DNA of 7,357 nucleotides, taken from positions 1-7,357 of the forward strand of contig JBGTEN010000230.1 in NCBI GenBank assembly GCA_041747755.1. Direction: 5' to 3'. Both the position numbers and the translations under genes were made by a program. The DNA is from Aurantibrevibacter sp041747755 (GTDB taxonomy: Bacteria > Bacteroidota > Bacteroidia > Flavobacteriales > Flavobacteriaceae). Shown piece after piece: positions 5,409 through 7,357 of this stretch (position 1 is its first letter; each line of letters starts with the position of its first letter). Under the pieces are notes generated by a model, which saw only the letters and a list, made by a program, of their open reading frames with translations, was not told the DNA's origin and searched no databases.

Positions 5409-6050
5409 GTGGCGGAACTTTTTGAACAACTGGACTTTGTTGAAAATCCTTTGTATGAACGGATAATCAATGATTTGCTGGAGCAGCAGTACAGTATTGT
5501 GGACGATTTTTTTTCTCCGGCTGATGTCGAAACACTTCGCAATGCCTTGCTTGATAAATATGAAAAAGATCAGTTTAAAAAGGCAGCCATTGGCAATGGC
5601 GGCAATACCCTTATTGAACGAGCTATTCGGGGCGATTTTATCCTATGGATTGATGAAAGAGTAGATGAAACTGCGGAGAAATTGTTTTTTAGCCGTGTGA
5701 ATGATCTGGCCAACTATTTGAACAAGACTTGCTTTCTGGGAATCATGTACAGGGAATTCCATTATGCTTTGTATCCCGAAGGGACCTTTTACAAAAGGCA
5801 TTTAGATACTTTTCAAAATGATGATCGCCGAAAATTATCCATGGTGTGTTACCTTAATGATACGGACTGGCAGCCCGAAGATGAAGGCGAGTTAGTATTA
5901 TATATAAACGAAAACGGAATTGAGCTTTCAAAAAAGATTCAACCACTTAGTGGCCGGATGGTTATTTTTGAAAGTCAGGTGTTAGAGCATGAGGTAAAAC
6001 CGGCCAAAAGAGATCGCTTAAGTATTACCGGATGGCTAAAAACACGCTGA
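5409..6050 (+). CDS. 2-oxoglutarate/Fe(II) oxygenase, PHD/EGLN-like prolyl hydroxylase type
   Basis: A 213-residue soluble protein with a double-stranded beta-helix fold expected. The iron triad is H131-x-D133 (Y-K-R-H-L-D) and H194 (L-E-H-E-V-K-P-A), and R203 in R-L-S-I-T-G-W is the 2-oxoglutarate anchor. The segment I-R-G-D-F-I-L-W (73-80) and the run Y-L-N-D-T-D-W then G-E-L (148-162) match the layout of human PHD2 (IRGD.I.W, YLN.DW, GG.L, HEV.PA), so this belongs near the HIF-prolyl-hydroxylase and Pseudomonas PPHD branch and not to the AlkB or PhyH types. PPHD hydroxylates a proline of EF-Tu; the target here is unknown. The start is GTG at 5409: the frame has an upstream stop at 5373 and no early in-frame ATG. 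The gene is divergent from queD and its stop lies one base from that of the convergent 37-residue gene. Confidence 0.85.
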   Translation: MAELFEQLDFVENPLYERIINDLLEQQYSIVDDFFSPADVETLRNALLDKYEKDQFKKAAIGNGGNTLIERAIRGDFILWIDERVDETAEKLFFSRVNDLANYLNKTCFLGIMYREFHYALYPEGTFYKRHLDTFQNDDRRKLSMVCYLNDTDWQPEDEGELVLYINENGIELSKKIQPLSGRMVIFESQVLEHEVKPAKRDRLSITGWLKTR

Positions 6051-6051
6051 A

Positions 6052-6165
6052 CTAGCGCTTATACTTTCGGTTGTTCTTAAATCGATTTACAAAATAAACT
6101 ACACCCAAAATAAGGATCAAAAGAGGGAAAATAAAGTTGCCGTTAAGAAATTGAATAAAATCCAT
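6052..6165 (-). CDS. Small single-pass membrane protein, 37 residues
   Basis: A short minus-strand frame with an ATG at 6165 and a TAG at 6052-6054. The product starts M-D-F-I-Q-F-L-N-G-N, has one hydrophobic helix at about residues 11-26 (F-I-F-P-L-L-I-L-I-L-G-V-V-Y-F-V) and ends in a strongly basic tail (N-R-F-K-N-N-R-K-Y-K-R). By the positive-inside rule the C-terminus should face the cytoplasm. This layout of a full helix plus basic tail is unlikely in random intergenic DNA, and the frame exactly fills the gap after the oxygenase gene, with one base between the two stops. No family is recognised. It could be a regulator or an accessory subunit of a membrane complex, but nothing visible says which. 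Confidence 0.6.
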   Translation of the reverse strand: MDFIQFLNGNFIFPLLILILGVVYFVNRFKNNRKYKR

Positions 6166-6287
6166 TTGTAATTAAAAGTAAAATATTATCCATTGATAAC
6201 ACAAAGCGAGAAGTATTATTATATTTTACAACAATTTTAGAAAACTTATTGTGTTTAAAAAGACGGTTTTCTTACGAAATTTTTGGG
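6166..6287. other. AT-rich intergenic stretch with one weak inverted repeat
   Basis: This 122-bp gap separates the glycoside hydrolase stop from the 37-residue gene. It has no coding frame worth reporting and no exact TAnnTTTG box on the minus strand. A perfect 7-bp inverted repeat, AGAAAAC (6239-6245) and GTTTTCT (6266-6272), has a 20-base loop and could be part of a transcription end for the hydrolase gene, but no U-run follows. Confidence 0.35.
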
Positions 6288-7357
6288 TTAATTTAGGGTC
6301 AAAATTAATATACTGTAGGTGTCTTTCCATGGACTACTAAAACCCTTCCACATACCGTAATCTGTCTCTCCGCTATTAAGATATTCTCCTGTAAAGGGAT
6401 TGAACCAAACAACATCTAATTTTTTATTCTTTGGCTCCGGTAAAACCACATTAACCTGAAAATTATCTGAGGGAATCAGATATAAAAAAAGGTCTTCTCC
6501 GTTGGTTAAAGGGTAACCACTTGAGGCAAAGTTGTCATCACCGATTCTGCTGTTGGTAGTAAGTTTTTGCTTAGTAGGATATAATTCATGGAAGGAGTAC
6601 CTTGTAAAAAATTCTTCCAAGTATTTGTAGTATTCGAACTTTGGTTTTTTGATTACCGATGGGGAAGCCATAGGGTCATAGACAACGATATTCCACGAAG
6701 TATCTTGCCAGTAATACGTGCTGTAAAGACCTGCAAAAAGATTTTGATAATTACGGATTAGACAAGCTTCGGGATTTACGTAATTTCCTGTGAAAGAGAG
6801 GTATGGGCCTTCTTCATAGCCCCCATGCTCTATGTTCATTACAGGCTTATCTTGGTGTTTAAAGTAAGTATCCACACTAGAGGAATAGAGATCCGACCGC
6901 CAATTTTGAACCGATATAAAATCGACCTTATCCGGTTCTTGTCTACAATACTCATAATCGTGCACCGTAACAAGGTGTTTAAATGCATCATTTTTTCGAA
7001 TTCTTTCAATTCTTTCATTGATGTATGGAATATCGCACCTGCCATAGTCTAGCGCTTCTTTAGAAACATCCCAAATTACATTGGGAAAAGCCTGATAGCG
7101 CTTTATGACATAATCGAAATAACGATTGTCTGCTTCCGAATCCATAGAAGGCCAATTTACCTTCTTATTCCAGACATAAATCATAATATGCGCCTGAATA
7201 CCATTTTGGTTTAAGTGCGCAATGACATTATCAAAGTGATTAAAGAAATCCAGATTTAAAGAATTAAAATTAGGATTTTGGTTATTTCCTTCGAAGATGG
7301 AATACTCAGGTTTTCCATAAAAATATTCTTTGGGTACATTTTCGGCAATTTCCCAAC
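6288..7357 (-). CDS. Apiosidase-like glycoside hydrolase, C-terminal part (5' end beyond the window)
   Basis: The minus-strand frame ends with TAA at 6288 and is open to the right edge, giving 355 visible residues. An internal Met at 7184 is not the start, because the 57 residues before it continue the same fold (D-F-F-N-H-F-D-N-V-I-A-H-L-N-Q-N-G-I). Visible residues up to about 270 are the C-terminal half of a TIM barrel of the DUF4038/DUF5060 (apiosidase-like) type: V-W-N-K-K-V-N-W-P (61-69), N-V-I-W-D-V-S-K-E with Glu100 as likely acid/base, and P-V-M-N-I-E-H-G-G-Y-E with Glu176 as likely nucleophile. Residues 273-355 form a beta-rich C-terminal domain (W-F-N-P-F-T-G-E at 317-324), as in the putative collagen-binding domain that ends many of these enzymes. 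The role is probably cleavage of a plant or algal polysaccharide side chain. Substrate and any signal peptide cannot be seen. Confidence 0.78.
   Translation of the reverse strand, partial: WEIAENVPKEYFYGKPEYSIFEGNNQNPNFNSLNLDFFNHFDNVIAHLNQNGIQAHIMIYVWNKKVNWPSMDSEADNRYFDYVIKRYQAFPNVIWDVSKEALDYGRCDIPYINERIERIRKNDAFKHLVTVHDYEYCRQEPDKVDFISVQNWRSDLYSSSVDTYFKHQDKPVMNIEHGGYEEGPYLSFTGNYVNPEACLIRNYQNLFAGLYSTYYWQDTSWNIVVYDPMASPSVIKKPKFEYYKYLEEFFTRYSFHELYPTKQKLTTNSRIGDDNFASSGYPLTNGEDLFLYLIPSDNFQVNVVLPEPKNKKLDVVWFNPFTGEYLNSGETDYGMWKGFSSPWKDTYSILILTLN

Noticed and set aside
5321..5542. N-terminal extension of 74 codons on queD
   Set aside because: It covers the promoter region and the start of the oxygenase gene in antisense, is Ser/Cys-rich with no PTPS similarity, and the ATG at 5320 gives a normal family N-terminus and length.
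6825..7052. Overlapping frames of 68-75 codons inside the glycoside hydrolase
   Set aside because: The hydrolase frame contains catalytic-type motifs across the same bases; the alternatives show none.
7184..7184. Met codon as the start of the glycoside hydrolase
   Set aside because: The frame is open for 57 more codons to the window edge, and these residues fit the barrel pattern of the family, so the gene begins outside the window.

Overview
The window looks like a piece of chromosome from a marine-type or environmental member of the Bacteroidota, most likely family Flavobacteriaceae. The evidence is the moderately AT-rich DNA, the absence of Shine-Dalgarno runs before most starts, TAnnTTTG-type -7 promoter boxes, a lipoprotein signal followed by an acidic S-D-D-D stretch, and several protein families typical of this phylum. 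Eight protein genes are supported, two of them cut by the window edges, plus one very small gene for a membrane protein.

Left block (1-3598): a minus-strand pair encodes a TonB-dependent outer-membrane receptor of the HmuR/haem-receptor type and, 10 bp downstream, an HmuY-family surface lipoprotein that runs off the left edge. Divergent from them, across a 98-bp promoter region holding a perfect 7-bp inverted repeat, lies a gene for an exported DUF6607-type protein. I read these three genes as one uptake locus, probably for haem or a related tetrapyrrole. However, the histidines expected to hold haem are missing in all the parts that can be inspected.

Middle block (3657-5320): a 118-residue cytosolic protein with a four-cysteine cluster follows on the plus strand, and its stop codon overlaps that of an LpxH-like UDP-2,3-diacylglucosamine pyrophosphatase (lipid A synthesis) on the minus strand. 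Upstream of lpxH on the same strand is a QueD-type 6-carboxytetrahydropterin synthase (queuosine/deazapurine pathway). A GC-rich hairpin that looks like a dispersed flavobacterial repeat sits directly after the queD stop.

Right block (5378-7357): divergent from queD is a 2-oxoglutarate/Fe(II) oxygenase that closely resembles the prolyl-hydroxylase (PHD/EGLN, Pseudomonas PPHD) branch. A 37-residue single-pass membrane protein gene meets it tail to tail, with one base between the two stop codons. The right edge holds the C-terminal part of a minus-strand apiosidase-like (DUF4038/DUF5060-type) glycoside hydrolase.

No tRNA, rRNA, CRISPR array, insertion sequence or phage gene was seen. The most rewarding observations are the histidine-free haem-like uptake pair with its divergent DUF6607 partner, the EF-hand-like loop in the receptor barrel, the PHD-like oxygenase, and the unannotated 37-residue membrane protein.
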